A stretch of 64,000 nt of DNA from Bilabrum cf. latius (lineage: Eukaryota; Bigyra: Bicosoecida; Bigyra; Bicosoecida), in NCBI GenBank assembly GCA_965178125.1, contig CBCXTV010000005.1:1-64000 (forward strand), given 5' to 3'. The notes beneath the pieces are model-generated. The model did no database searches, was not told the DNA's origin, and worked only from the letters and a program-made list of their open reading frames with translations. This document shows, one piece after another, positions 48,690 to 60,739 of this stretch. The translations under genes were made by a program, and so were the position numbers. Positions within the stretch are counted from its first letter, which is position 1. Each line of letters starts with the position of its first letter.

Positions 48690-50021
48690 TCACGCTGGCA
48701 TCGTGAGGAGGAACCTTTCCGCATTCTGGAGAAGCTCCATGGCCCGCTTGATGTCATCCAAGGCCTCGTCACGCGAAGGACTCTGACGCACGGCGTTGCT
48801 GCAGGAGGCGGCGCCTCCTGCAGGAGGCTCGTCGCGTGCGGGAGCACGAGCGTCGTTGTCGCCGTCACCGGTATTCGCGCAAGCTTTTGGCACCCAACGC
48901 TTCGCTTCACCCGCAGAGGAACGGACATCATGGAGACTCCAGCCACGCGCAACCAGGCACTTCGCGCACCAGTCCTCAGGGAAGAAATAGCGCAGGTTCT
49001 CCCTCTTCCGGCGGATCTGGGGAAATCGGTACGCCGGATACTCGTTTTTGCAGTTCTTGCACCACACCCACCACGGCGTCGCGTTGTCGAACTTGTCGCA
49101 ACACACCCGGCAAACTGGTTGGATCCAGTCCTTCCACTTCTTGAAGTACGCCGACCGGGGCTTGCAGCACTGGCACGCGTTGCAAGTCCATGTCGCCTCC
49201 TCCGCCGGCTCCGGCGCGACCTGCCGCGGCACGTACGTCTCCCCCCATGACGACTTCGCAGGGGTCTCCCATGGATCCCAGCTATCAGCGCCAGAGACCG
49301 CCCCGGCAGTGTGCGCAAGATTCACACGCTGCGATGACAATGCCTCTGCCACGCCGCCACCCGCCTTCCAAGCGGCTGCGTCGGTCCATACGTCGTCATT
49401 ACCTCCGGGCACCACAGCACGTCCACTGCCGCGAGCATCCTCCTCCTCCGTCTTCTTGCCGCCGTCGTCTTCGGCGTCCTCCTTCGGCGCTGCCTTGCCG
49501 CTCTCCTCTCCGAGCATCCCCGTGGACGCCGCCTCCGCGCCGCCGCTTTCGATGTGGGGGCCGCCCGCAACATCGACGCTTGCCGCCGCGCCGGCGTGCT
49601 CCGCCGGGGCGTCGACCTCGCGCGCCAACATGCCGCCCTCGTTTCCCATATTACCGGCGCCTCGACGCCCACGAAGATTGCGGCCGTCTCCCAAGGAAAC
49701 AGCAATGCTCTCGGACGGTTTCTCCTCAGACATCATCGGCAAAGAGACTCGGAGAATGCCGTTCCCGCAGAGTGCGCTGCTGACTGCCGAAGCCGAAAGA
49801 GGACCCGCGGAGAAGGAATCTCGCACATGCTCCCAGGAAAAGCAACTCCCCGCCCATTCCGAATGCAAGAACGGACTCCCGCCCTTTCCGAGATCGAGAG
49901 CGCATCGCGGGCGCATTTCCCGACTCGCGATCGGCCTCGGAAACCGAACACGAATCGGTAGGAGACGTGCGCCCGCGTTTGAAGAATATGCGGAGAAATA
50001 CGAAGCCAAGGACACGAGCAT
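48690..50021 (-). CDS. 443-aa protein with four CxxC pairs, intact copy Z3
   Basis: Differs from Z2 by a handful of substitutions (G25V, one Gly to Ser in the GGGRAVV stretch, one Lys to Arg in RRKKENLRY); all eight paired cysteines are kept. Its 5' flank ends at the TTCAGAAATA junction (50221) and joins directly to the satellite block instead of to module R. Confidence 0.6.
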   Translation of the reverse strand: MLVSLASYFSAYSSNAGARLLPIRVRFPRPIASREMRPRCALDLGKGGSPFLHSEWAGSCFSWEHVRDSFSAGPLSASAVSSALCGNGILRVSLPMMSEEKPSESIAVSLGDGRNLRGRRGAGNMGNEGGMLAREVDAPAEHAGAAASVDVAGGPHIESGGAEAASTGMLGEESGKAAPKEDAEDDGGKKTEEEDARGSGRAVVPGGNDDVWTDAAAWKAGGGVAEALSSQRVNLAHTAGAVSGADSWDPWETPAKSSWGETYVPRQVAPEPAEEATWTCNACQCCKPRSAYFKKWKDWIQPVCRVCCDKFDNATPWWVWCKNCKNEYPAYRFPQIRRKRENLRYFFPEDWCAKCLVARGWSLHDVRSSAGEAKRWVPKACANTGDGDNDARAPARDEPPAGGAASCSNAVRQSPSRDEALDDIKRAMELLQNAERFLLTMPA

Positions 50022-50306
50022 CTCCCGGGCACCTTTCCCGACTCGCAGCCGGTCTCAGAGACGACCACGAATCGGCACGACAAGTGCGCCCGATTTCGTC
50101 CCCCGAAAAAGGACACAACTAGGACCCCGCGGAGATCCGCATCTGCTCCTCACGCGCGGAACGTGTTTCGGTACGCAAAAAGCGGTCACATGGGAGGCCC
50201 GGAAAGCGTCCGGAAAACGGTTCAGAAATAGTACCGTCGTTTTCCGGGTCACCTTTTTCGGTCTCGAAATGGGAATCGGATTTGGGACAGGAATTGAAGC
50301 GGAGAA

Positions 50307-51238
50307 GGGCCACTCTAGGGCCTCCCGGGAGCCCTCTTGGGGCCCCCAAACAGCAAAACAAACCCCGGGGCCCGAACTGTGTCGCCGCAACTTAAATTCC
50401 TTGTGTGGATCGGCCATTTTTGGCCAAATCCTGGGGGGGTCCCCTTCCGGGCCCCCCCAAAACGCTCAAAAAAAACACCACAACGTGGCGTTTTGCGTCT
50501 TTTTAGGGCGGTTTAGGGGCTCTAAAATCCACTACAACGTGGCGTTTTGCGTCTCTTTGGGGCGATTTAGGGGCTCTAAAATCCACCACAACGTGGCGTT
50601 TTGCGTCTTTTTTGGGCGATTTAGGGGCTCTAAAATCCACCACAACGTGGCGTTTTGCGTCGTTTGGGGGCTGCCTGGGGCCCATTTTTTCCACCACAAC
50701 CTCGCGTTTTGCCCTTTTTGGGGCCGGGAGCCCTCTCGGGGCCCCCAAACCGCAAAAACAAACCGGGGCCCGAACTGTGTCGCCGCAACTTAAAGTCCTT
50801 GTGTGGATCGGCCATTTTTGGCCAAATCCTGGGGGGGTCCCCTTCCGAGCCCCCCGAAAACGCTCAAAAAAAACACCACAACGTTGCGTTTTGCGTCTTT
50901 TTTGGGCGATTTAGGGGCTCTAAAATCCACTACAACGTAGCGTTTTGCGTCTTTTTTGGCGATTTAGGGGCTCTAAAATCCACCACCACGTGGCGTTTTG
51001 CGTCTTTTTTGGGCGATTTAGGGGCTCTAAAATCCACCACAACGTGGCGTTTTGTGTCGTTTGGGGGCTCCTTGGGGCCCATTTTTTCCACCACAACCTC
51101 GCGTTTTGCCCTTTTTGGGGCCGGGAGCCCTCTTGGGGCCCCGAAACAGCCAAAAAAAAGCCGGGGTCCGAGCTGTGTCGCCGCAACTTAAATTCCTTGT
51201 GCGGATCGGCCATTTTTGGCGAAATCCTGGGGGGCCGG
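50307..51238. repeat. Two-level satellite (copy 2)
   Basis: Copy of 34502-35433 shifted by 15,805 bp. A few units carry base changes, for example AACGTTGCG and AACGTAGCG in the second block. Confidence 0.9.
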
Positions 51239-51313
51239 CGCAGGTGAAATCCTCCTGAGGTACCACTTCAAGCCCATGCCGACGTGGAGGGGACCACAAA
51301 TGCGTTGTCTGCT

Positions 51314-51510
51314 CAGTGCGCTGGGTAGGTCCGCAGGTCAAGGAGGCGTTCGCAGTTATAGACGTAGGTGGAGTTTGCGAGCTGCCGGCCGACATGCTCA
51401 TGTGGTGACCTCCGGTCACCACATGTGCATGTCGGCCGGCAGCTCGCAAACTCCACCTACGTCTATAACTGCGAACGCCTCCTTGACCTGCGGACCTACC
51501 CAGCGCACTG
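51314..51510. repeat. 197-bp inverted repeat (copy 2)
   Basis: Same hairpin as 35510-35706, same single arm mismatch; the left flank lacks one G of a GGGGG run. Confidence 0.9.
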
Positions 51511-51812
51511 CACGACGGACCCACTCGGGAAGCTCCCGCGCAGGAGCCACTGCCGCCCGCGTTTGAAGAATATGCGGAGAAATACGAAGCCAAGGACACG
51601 AGCATCTCGGGCACCTTTCCCGACTCGCAGCCGGTTTCAGAGACGACCACAAATCGGCACGAGAAGTGCGCCCGATTTCGTCCCCCGAAAAAAGACACAA
51701 ATAGGACCCCGCGGAGATCCGCATCTGCTCCTCACGCGCGGAACGTGTTTCGGTACGCAAAAAGCGGTCACATGGGAGGCCCGGAAAGCGTCCGGAAAAC
51801 GGTTCAGAAATA
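51511..51812. repeat. Fragment of Z 5' flank in module S (copy 2)
   Basis: Counterpart of 35707-36008, ending at the TTCAGAAATA junction (51803-51812). Confidence 0.7.
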
Positions 51813-52034
51813 AGTACCGTCGTTTTCCGGGTCACCTTTTTCGGTCTCGAAATGGGAATCGGATTTGGGACAGGAATTGAAGCGGAGAACGGACCCCACT
51901 GGTGTTACCTCGTGCCTCCATACGATGCTAGGATCTCCAGGTTTCTCAGTTTTAGGCAGCACTCGAAGGGGAAGCTTCCGACGGCGCGCCTATGACATGC
52001 TGCCACCCATCACCGTGGTCATCTGGAGGACTCC

Positions 52035-52404
52035 GCACCATTCGGAAAACGGCTCGCCCGCCGTGAGTGAACCAGCGATCGCCGTGTGCATCAGTAGGAC
52101 CCCCGCACCATTCGGAAAACGGCTCGCCCGCCGTAAGTGAAATGGCGTCCCGAAGGACCCGTGCTCCTTTTGAAAAACGGCTCGCCCGCCGTGTGTTCCC
52201 GAGATCCTCCAGCCACGCCACCAGTCAATGTTCTCGCTCGCCGTTACGTCATGGAGCCCCACGAAGTCGTGCAGATGATCAGGGCGATACCGTGAGCATC
52301 CTCCTTCTCCGTCTTCTTGCCGCCGTCGTACAGCCTGGCCGCGACACGATCTTGATGCCAAAACTCGAGGTTTCGCCGGCGTGCTCGTGAACACCGCACA
52401 AGTC
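52035..52404. repeat. 30-bp repeats and micro-patchwork (copy 2)
   Basis: The three 30-bp repeats lie at 52035-52192. The Rep, Z, 354-aa and glycosyltransferase micro-patchwork is at about 52244-52370. Essentially identical to 36231-36566. Confidence 0.75.
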
Positions 52405-54173
52405 TTCGTAGGAGATGGGCACGCGCTCTGTTTTTTCCCAGACGAGGACAACCCCCCAACTCAGGGCCGCGCACACGGACATCACGACGGACAATGTGTT
52501 TAATCGCTCGCCAAGAGTCCAGTCGTCACTCGGGTCGATCATTATGTACGGTTTCATACTGTGCCCTGCATCCGCACTTCGTCGTCCCGAGCCCCCCACT
52601 CCGTGTCCATGCTCTCGGGAGTCGATGCGAGGACCGGGCTGGCTGCCAGCACAGATGTCATGCGGAAGCAATCTTCCCACTTACATACCGGCCCTTGGAA
52701 CGTGTCGAAGATGCGGCGCCAGACGCAGCGTTCGAAGCTTCGGTTCGGGATCCGCATCTTCAGGAGCGCCTTCCTCCCCTCCGGGCTGATGAGATACCAC
52801 TTTAGGCCCATGCCGACGTGGAAGGGGACCACAAATGTGTTGTCTACCCAGTGCGCCGGATAGGTCCGCACGTCCAAGAGGCGCTCGCAGTTGTGGATGG
52901 AGGTGGAGTTTCCGCGCTGGAGGCTGACCATTCTCGGTGCTTCTGACCCCGCTAACATGGCCATCTGCGTCACCTTGGGGTTTTTCGCGATGGCGTGAAG
53001 AACTACGAGTAGCCGATCCACGCATGCTTCGCGAGGTTCGATATCATCCTCGACAACCATGAGCCATTCCGTCGGCGTGTGGTTCTCAGCCCACAGCCAT
53101 GCGTTTCGATGGGATTGGATCGCCCCAAGAGTGGCCGGATGGTATTTGATCCAGTCCGTTATCTTGCCGGAGAAGATATCCAAGAGGGCCTGGTCTTTGA
53201 CGATGCCCTGCATCAACTGGTCCTGCACCGCACACTGCATGCACGATGGCATCGCGGAGATGAATTTCTCCGCATTCCGGAGAAGCTCCATGGCCCGGTT
53301 GATATCGTCCAAGGCCTCGTCACGCGAAGGACTCTGACGCACGGCGTTGCTGCACGAGGCGGCGTCCCCTGCAGAAGGCTCGTCGCGCGCGGGAGCACGA
53401 GCGTCGTTGTCGCCGTCAGCGGTATTCGCGCAAGCTTTTGGCACCCAACGCTTCGCTTCACCCGCAGAGGAACGGACATCATGGAGACTCCAGCCACGCG
53501 CAACCAGGCACTTCGCGCACCAGTCCTCAGGGAAGAAGTAGCGCAGGTTCTCCCTCTTCCGGCGGATCTGGGGAAATCGGTACGCCGGAAACTCGTTTTT
53601 GCAATTCTTGCACCTCACCCACCACGGCGTCGCGTTGTCGAACTTGTCGCAACACACCCGGCAAACTGGTTGGATCCAGTCCTTCCACTTCTTGAAGTAC
53701 TCTGACCGGGGCTTAGGCCCTGGCACGCGTTGCAAGTCCATGTCGCCTCCTCCGCCGGCTCCGGCGCGACCTGCCACGGCACGTACGGCTCCCCCCATGA
53801 CGACTTCGCAGGCGTCTTCCATGAACCCCAGGTTCCGACATCCTTCCCGTCTGCCACGCCGCCACCCGCCTTCCAAGCGGCTGCGTCTGACCATACGTCG
53901 CGAGCATCCTCCTCCTCCGTCTTCTTGCCGCCGTCGTCTTCGGCGTCCTCCTTCGGCGCTGCCTTGCCGCTCTCCTCTCCGAGCATCCCCGTGGACGCCG
54001 CCTCCGCGCCGCCGCTCTCGATGTGGGGGCCGCCTGAACATCGACGCTTGCCGCCGCGCCGGCGTGCTCCGCCGGGGCGTCGACCTCGCGCGCCAACATG
54101 CCGCCCTCGTTTCCCATATTACCGGCGCCTTGACGCCCACGAAGATTGCGGCCGTCTCCCAAGGAAACAGCAA
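52279..54173 (-). pseudogene. Z-glycosyltransferase fusion, truncated and frameshifted (T copy 3)
   Basis: The 539-aa ORF (52554-54173) is identical to that of T copy 2, including the six-C frameshift, so the lesion predates this duplication or is shared by assembly. Confidence 0.7.
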
Positions 54174-54235
54174 TGCTCTCGGACGGTTTCTCCTCAGACA
54201 TCATCGGCAAAGAGACTCGGAGAATGCCGTTCCCG

Positions 54236-56049
54236 CCTGCTTGACCCGACTGCAGGCCTGGCACTTGAGGTTGGTGATCACGGCCGACTGCTCCCCACCC
54301 AAATACCAGATCGTACGCGAGCGCAGCCTATGAGGAATCCACTGGCCCGACTTCCGGGGCACGACCATCGCCAAGAGCTTCGACTGCGGCGCGTCGATCT
54401 GCACCCTCGACCCGCAATCGCTGAGCGTAATGGCGTCGTCGAAGATCCACGTGCCGCCCCAAGCATGCCGCCTGCGCTGCTGCCGGGAGCTCGGGTTCGG
54501 TACCTAAAAGCCGTACACGACATTCGGCCTGCTGCCGGCCCAAATGAAATCCTCCGCCACGCGACAACGATGCGACCTCTCGGAGTCCGTCATGCATACG
54601 TGGAAGTGCACCAGGTTTCCGGCGTGCTTGCGGTGCAGGGAGAGCTCCATTTTCGTCCCGCTGCCGCGCAAGGTCTGGGAAGAGCGTCCGCATGGCCGAC
54701 ATCATCCGGAGCAGGGCGTCCGCATGCTCGACATCATCCGGGGGATGTGCTCGAAGACCTTTTGGAACTCGCGGCTCACGAACGGATTGACGATGCTCTG
54801 CGTGCTTTCCGGGGGGATGTGCTCGAAGACCTTCTGGAACTCGCGGCTCACGAACGGATTGACGATGCTCTGCGTGCTTTCCGGGGGGATGTGCTCGAAG
54901 ACCTTTTGGAACTCGCGGCTCACGAACGGATTGACGACGCTCTGCGTGCTTTCCGCGTACTTGATCATGTACCTCATGGCTGGGCCGCCCGCAACATCGA
55001 CGCTTGCCGCCGCGCCGGCGTGCTCCGCCGGGGCGTCGACCTCGCGCGCCAACATGCCGCCCTCGTTTCCCATATTACCGGCGCCTTGACGCCCACGAAG
55101 ATTGCGGCCGTCTCCCAAGGAAACAGCAATGCTCTCGGACGGTTTCTCCTCAGACATCATCGGCAAAGAGACTCGGAGAATGCCGTTCCCGCCTGCTTGA
55201 CCCGACTGCAGGCCTGGCACTTGAGGTTGGTGATCACGGCCGACTGCTCCCCACCCAAATACCAGATCGTACGCGAGCGCAGCCTATGAGGAATCCACTG
55301 GCCCGACTTCCGGGGCACGACCATCGCCAAGAGCTTCGACTGCGGCGCGTCGATCTGCACCCTCGACCCGCAATCGCTGAGCGTAATGGCGTCGTCGAAG
55401 ATCCACGTGCCGCCCCAAGCATGCCGCCTGCGCTGCTGCCGGGAGCTCGGGTTCGGTACCTAAAAGCCGTACACGACATTCGGCCTGCTGCCGGCCCAAA
55501 TGAAATCCTCCGCCACGCGACAACGATGCGACCTCTCGGAGTCCGTCATGCATACGTGGAAGTGCACCAGGTTTCCGGCGTGCTTGCGGTGCAGGGAGAG
55601 CTCCATTTTCGTCCCGCTGCCGCGCAAGGTCTGGGAAGAGCGTCCGCATGGCCGACATCATCCGGAGCAGGGCGTCCGCATGCTCGACATCATCCGGGGG
55701 ATGTGCTCGAAGACCTTTTGGAACTCGCGGCTCACGAACGGATTGACGATGCTCTGCGTGCTTTCCGGGGGGATGTGCTCGAAGACCTTCTGGAACTCGC
55801 GGCTCACGAACGGATTGACGATGCTCTGCGTGCTTTCCGGGGGGATGTGCTCGAAGACCTTTTGGAACTCGCGGCTCACGAACGGATTGACGACGCTCTG
55901 CGTGCTTTCCGCGTACTTGATCATGTACCTCATGGCTGGGCCGCCCGCAACATCGACGCTTGCCGCCGCGCCGGCGTGCTCCGCCGGGGCGTCGACCTCG
56001 GAAAGTGTTTCGGTACGCAAAAAGCGGTCACATGGGAGGCCCGGAAAGC
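54236..56049 (-). repeat. Gene-fragment patchwork, two tandem 956-bp units (T copy 3)
   Basis: Units 54236-55191 and 55192-56049; 72-bp triplications at 54744-54959 and 55700-55915. Confidence 0.8.
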
Positions 56050-59000
56050 ATGGCATCACCCTTGCCGTCCACATCACTGCGTCGTGGGATGCTGCTCAAG
56101 ATAACTCGGCGTCTGTTTAGTCGAGGGCTGTCTTGACTAGGAATGTGGCGGTGAAATCCAGGAGTTCCGTCTGCATCGTCAGGCTCTTGCCTTTCTGTAC
56201 CATATCAAGAGGAGAGGGAAGACATGCAAAACCGACCCGCCACTAATTCTATCCTACGGCCAAGCCACCTGCGGCGTCCGCGCGACTGGGCGTGCACGAA
56301 AACCGGCGCACTGCATTGCTTAAAGTGCCACGCTCCCAAGCGAAGTAGTATTGGTGCGCTTGCAGCGGCACTTATCGGTGCGCCGGAGGTCACCACACGA
56401 GCATGTCGGCCGGCAGCTCGCAAACTCCACCTACGTGCTGGGAGTGGCACATTCTACTGCTTGAAGTGCCACACTGCCGAGCGAAGGAAGCACCTCTTGG
56501 TACGCCCCTCTTGGTACGCTTGCAGCGGCGCTTATCGGTGCGCCGTGGGGAACGGCTCGCGTGGGATTCGGAGGCGTACCCGGCCCACGACGGGAAGAGT
56601 TCCCCAGTTACGTCTGGAGTGATTGGGGGACAAGGTGGGCATCAAGTCGGCGCCTCCTAAGCGTATCACAGAGGATGACGAACCGCCCGCCCCGCTTCGA
56701 TCCCGACCTCGAGGTGCACTCGAAATCAAGGCGGAACGCTGGAAATCCGCCCCCGAAACCCTCCATGTTTGTTGACAAGGACCCAGGCTGCGCTCCGACA
56801 AGCTGACAAACTTCGTCAGCTTCCGAAGGGTCTTCATTAAATATTCAACGCTTCGGGGTCAATGAGGTAATGCACTACCAAAGAGCAGCTGGGACGTGTG
56901 TCGTCCGAGATGACAAAGATCGTGGGCATCATCGATCCAGAGGGCGTCAAAGGCACGGACGGCGCGGGCGACATTGACCCCGACGAGCTGGAGGTCCTGG
57001 ACCGCGTCTGGACGCCCCATCCGGAAGTATTCCTAAGCGCTCCCGACGGACGAGACCTTCTCTGTCTGAAATCAGGCACCCAACCCTTCCGCACAAGGTG
57101 AAGAGAGAACGCCGACGGACAATATCCTCTCTTTAGCACATCGGGCATCCAACCCCTCCGCACAGGTGAGCAAGCAACGAGTTCCCTTCTCGCGACGTCC
57201 GGATCCATTTTGAAGCGTTGGAATTTTCGCGCGCTGAGCAGACCCCAAATTTACGATGAAGAAGCCCAAATCCTGCGTCCATGAAGGCCTTGCGAGGCCG
57301 CCTGCTATTGGCAGTCGACGCTCCGGGATCCACTGCGCAATGCAGTTTTGCAGAGCGATGCAGTATGCGCGGGAAGACGGCAAAATGGATCCGTATCTTT
57401 GGGAAAAGGTCTGTGCATCGCACAGCTGCCGCACGGAGAGCTGCTTCCGTTCCACGGCTGGTGAGGGCCCGATGCTGCTCTACTCATGCCCCACGGCCAC
57501 ACACTAAGAGGAACGGATTGTGTCAGGATCCCGCCGCAGCATGGGTACGCGGATCTGCCTCCATAGGGACGGACGGGAGGAGCTGCCGGCGGAGGGCGGG
57601 CGGGGGTCCGGCCAAGCCAAGCGGCCAGGTACTTCACGCTCTGCCCTATGGCGCTGGGTTCTGTGAGGCGGGGCCTATCTGTGATCCTCGGCTCTGTGAA
57701 GGTGCGAAGCGCTATTCACGATTCGACTTCGCCTTACTCCTGGATGAGGCGGCGGAGCTGCGTGCTGGGATCTCTTCCTGTGGCGTCCGAGCGCGATGGC
57801 GAGTGCACGCTTGGCCGTCATAGAGAAAGGCACGGCGAAGTACCACATCTTCGCGACCCACCACATTTCGCCAAGCACCACCTCGTTGGCAGGCTCCCTC
57901 CCGGAGTAATGGCGGGCTTCGGGAACGCGAAACGCACAAGTTCTCCGGTTTTCCGCGTAAACCCTCCCCGGCAGGCGACACCACTGAAAAACCCTCCAAG
58001 GTCTGGGCGCGTGTCGCCATGGTGGCGGTGACATGGGCATGGACCTTCCTAATGTGTCATAACCGCGAGCCCCAGGCATCCCACCTCTGTCCCACATGTT
58101 TTGCGGTTTTTGGCGTAAACTTTGTCGGCAGGCGCTCTCATGCACGGCGTTGGCGACGGAGAATGCCGTTCCCACAGAGTGCGCTGCTGACTGCCGAAGC
58201 CGAAAGAGGATCCGCGGAGAAGGAATCTCGCACATGCTCCCAGGAAGAGCAACTCCTCCGGCTTCACGCCCACACATGCTGGACTGGCTCTATCCCCGCC
58301 CATTCCGAATGCAAGAGCGCACTCCCGCCCTTTCCGAGATCGAGAGTGGTGATGGCACGTTACGTTACGGTGGAGCTCAGAGTCATTTGTGTGTTCAACA
58401 GAGACGCGGCGCTTCGCAAGAGGCTCCTCACGTGCCGGACCACGAGCGTCCTTGGCGCCGTCAGCGTGCCTGCTCTCGGCGTCCCGACACTTATCGGTGC
58501 GCCGTGGGGAACGGCTCGCGTTGGATTCGGCGAGTACCCGGCTCGCGTGGGCATGGACCTCCCCAATCCGGCAGGACCGTGAGCTCCTGGCATCCCACCT
58601 CTGTCTTAGAAGTTTTCCGGTTTTTGGCGCAAACCTTCTGGAGCAGACGACAGCAGCGAAAGACCCACCCAAGCTCCGCGGGAAGTGTGATACCTCTACG
58701 GTTCCGGCATCTACTTGGCCGTGCACATATGCAAGGCGATGCACTACACCTGCGCGTCCGGCTGCACCCGCTTGAACGACAGGTTCCTCTCCGTACAAGT
58801 GGTTCCGCGACAACAAGGTCGTGGAAGTGACAGACTAGGAGAGTACGCCGGGTTCAGATTCACGCCCATCAGGGACAGGTCCGGGTCCCGCGCTCGCGCT
58901 ACCGCGTGAGGAGGCTATGCGCACGTATGAGGAGGGGAGAACTTCGTATAATAGTCTCTCGCAGACTCGAACTTTTGGCTCTCACCGAAGGACGGAATGT

Positions 59001-59221
59001 TAGCCCTCCGCTACTTACGGTGTCTTTAGCTTCCGCCCTACACGTTCCCCGCCCGTGGTCAAGAGGGAGTTTGTCGAGACACGCACCCGCCCGAGAGCTC
59101 CGGTCCTCTAAGCGCTCACGATCTCCCGCCCAGCGCGGTGCGAGCCCGCTTCACCGGGACTTGTCGCGTGCCTACGGAGGTGTCTTTTCCGAACCTGCCA
59201 CTGAAGACGTTAGGGAGCGAC
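56050..59221. other. Gene-poor stretch with scattered fragments (T copy 3)
   Basis: Rep piece at 57177-57218, coiled-coil fragment at 57637-57782, Z piece at 58158-58346. No gene supported. Confidence 0.6.
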
Positions 59222-59472
59222 GGGGAACGGATGCACAACGGTATGCCACCCATGTCCTCGAGGAATCCACCAAGACGTTGTGGCCCGAGGTAGTGCGATT
59301 TTCGGGAGAAGGATTCTTAGTACCTTATAGGGTACCCCCCAGGATCGCACTACGTGGGTTTGGGGGGTTGGTCTCCTTTCCTCTTGTTTTCGTGTGCACT
59401 CTTCTGCGACCGCCCCCCCCGGGGAACGGATGCACAACGGTATGCCACCCATGTCCTCGAGAGATCCACCAA
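59222..59472. mobile_element. Solo stem-loop with flanking duplication (T copy 3)
   Basis: Stem-loop 59290-59353; flanking duplications at 59222-59274 and 59421-59472. Confidence 0.65.
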
Positions 59473-59674
59473 GATCCGCACATACCTCTGCGGTGAACAG
59501 CACGTTACATGAGACCCTGACCGACCCGAGAGTCTCTGCCCTCAGTCTCCACGACTTCCCGCAGGATCCGCCCCGCTCCCACCGACGGTTCCTGCCGTAC
59601 GTACGACGCACCATTTTCAAAAGAGCATTGGCACCCGCTCCTCACCTAAGCGACGATACTGTCGCTGCGGTCCC

Positions 59675-60739
59675 TCACGGCACGCTCTCCGGTCCGCCCG
59701 GTGCGAACTCAGAGTCGTCGTCTGTCGAAACGTGGTCGCTGTGGAAGATGTTGCTCTGGCCGTCTGAGGACACGGCATCCTGCCAGTATCGACGCAACTG
59801 CTCCGCCACGTCCATGGCCGCATGGGAGCTCAGCGGGATCTGCTCGAAGAGAGCGTTACTGTCGTGCACTGCAAACAGCCTGGCCGCGACGCGATCTTGA
59901 TGGCAAATTTCGAGTGTGGCGCGGATCCGGAAACAGTAGCCGTCCGGAAAGTTGCCCTGCATCAACTGGTCCTCCACCGCACACTGCGTGCACCAAATAG
60001 ACCGCTCGGTACGTCGTATGTAGCCGGGCCACAGGGAATGCAGCAACGAGTACTGAGCCCGACGCAAGCTCTTCGGGTTGAAGCTGTCCGCCTGCTTGAC
60101 CCGACTGCAGGCCTGGCACTTGAGGTTGGTGATCACGGCCGACTGCTCCCCAGCCAAATACCAGATCGTACGCGAGCGCAGCCTACGAGGAATCCACTGG
60201 CCCGACTTCCGGGGCACGACCATCGCCAAGAGCTTCGACTGCGGCGCGTCGATCTGCACCCTCGACCCGCAATCGCTGAGCGTAATGGCGTCGTCGAACA
60301 CCCACGTGCCGCCCCAAGCATGACGCCTGCGCTGCTGCCGGGAGCTCGGGTTCGGTACCTCGCGAGGCCTGTCGGAAGGGGGGTCCGTCGGCTGCGGTGG
60401 TGTCGGATACCAGGAGAGAGCGGTCCACGGATTGATGCACGTGGACGTTGCCGCCTCGCGCGTCGCCGGAGTGGCTGAGCTGTCTGGTCGACGAAACGGT
60501 GGCGCCCACGCCGTGCAGGCCGCCACCTGCGCGGGCACATCGGGCAAGAATGCGCCTGCAGGTTCACGTGGCCGAGGTCGGGGAAGCTTCGTCGGGGTCA
60601 GGGATCCCATCGAGGAAGCCGCGTTCGCCGCTGGGATGGTCGTGCTCGAGGTTGACGAAGTCGCGTTCGCCCCTGACATGGTCGTGGTCGAGGTCACGGC
60701 ATGGCCGCCGAGGGGTGAGCGCGATCGCGGGGGGTCCAT
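59675..60739 (-). CDS. 354-aa CxxC protein (T copy 3)
   Basis: Same protein as the other two copies; CxxC pairs at 208/211 and 250/253. Confidence 0.6.
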   Translation of the reverse strand: MDPPRSRSPLGGHAVTSTTTMSGANATSSTSSTTIPAANAASSMGSLTPTKLPRPRPREPAGAFLPDVPAQVAACTAWAPPFRRPDSSATPATREAATSTCINPWTALSWYPTPPQPTDPPSDRPREVPNPSSRQQRRRHAWGGTWVFDDAITLSDCGSRVQIDAPQSKLLAMVVPRKSGQWIPRRLRSRTIWYLAGEQSAVITNLKCQACSRVKQADSFNPKSLRRAQYSLLHSLWPGYIRRTERSIWCTQCAVEDQLMQGNFPDGYCFRIRATLEICHQDRVAARLFAVHDSNALFEQIPLSSHAAMDVAEQLRRYWQDAVSSDGQSNIFHSDHVSTDDDSEFAPGGPESVP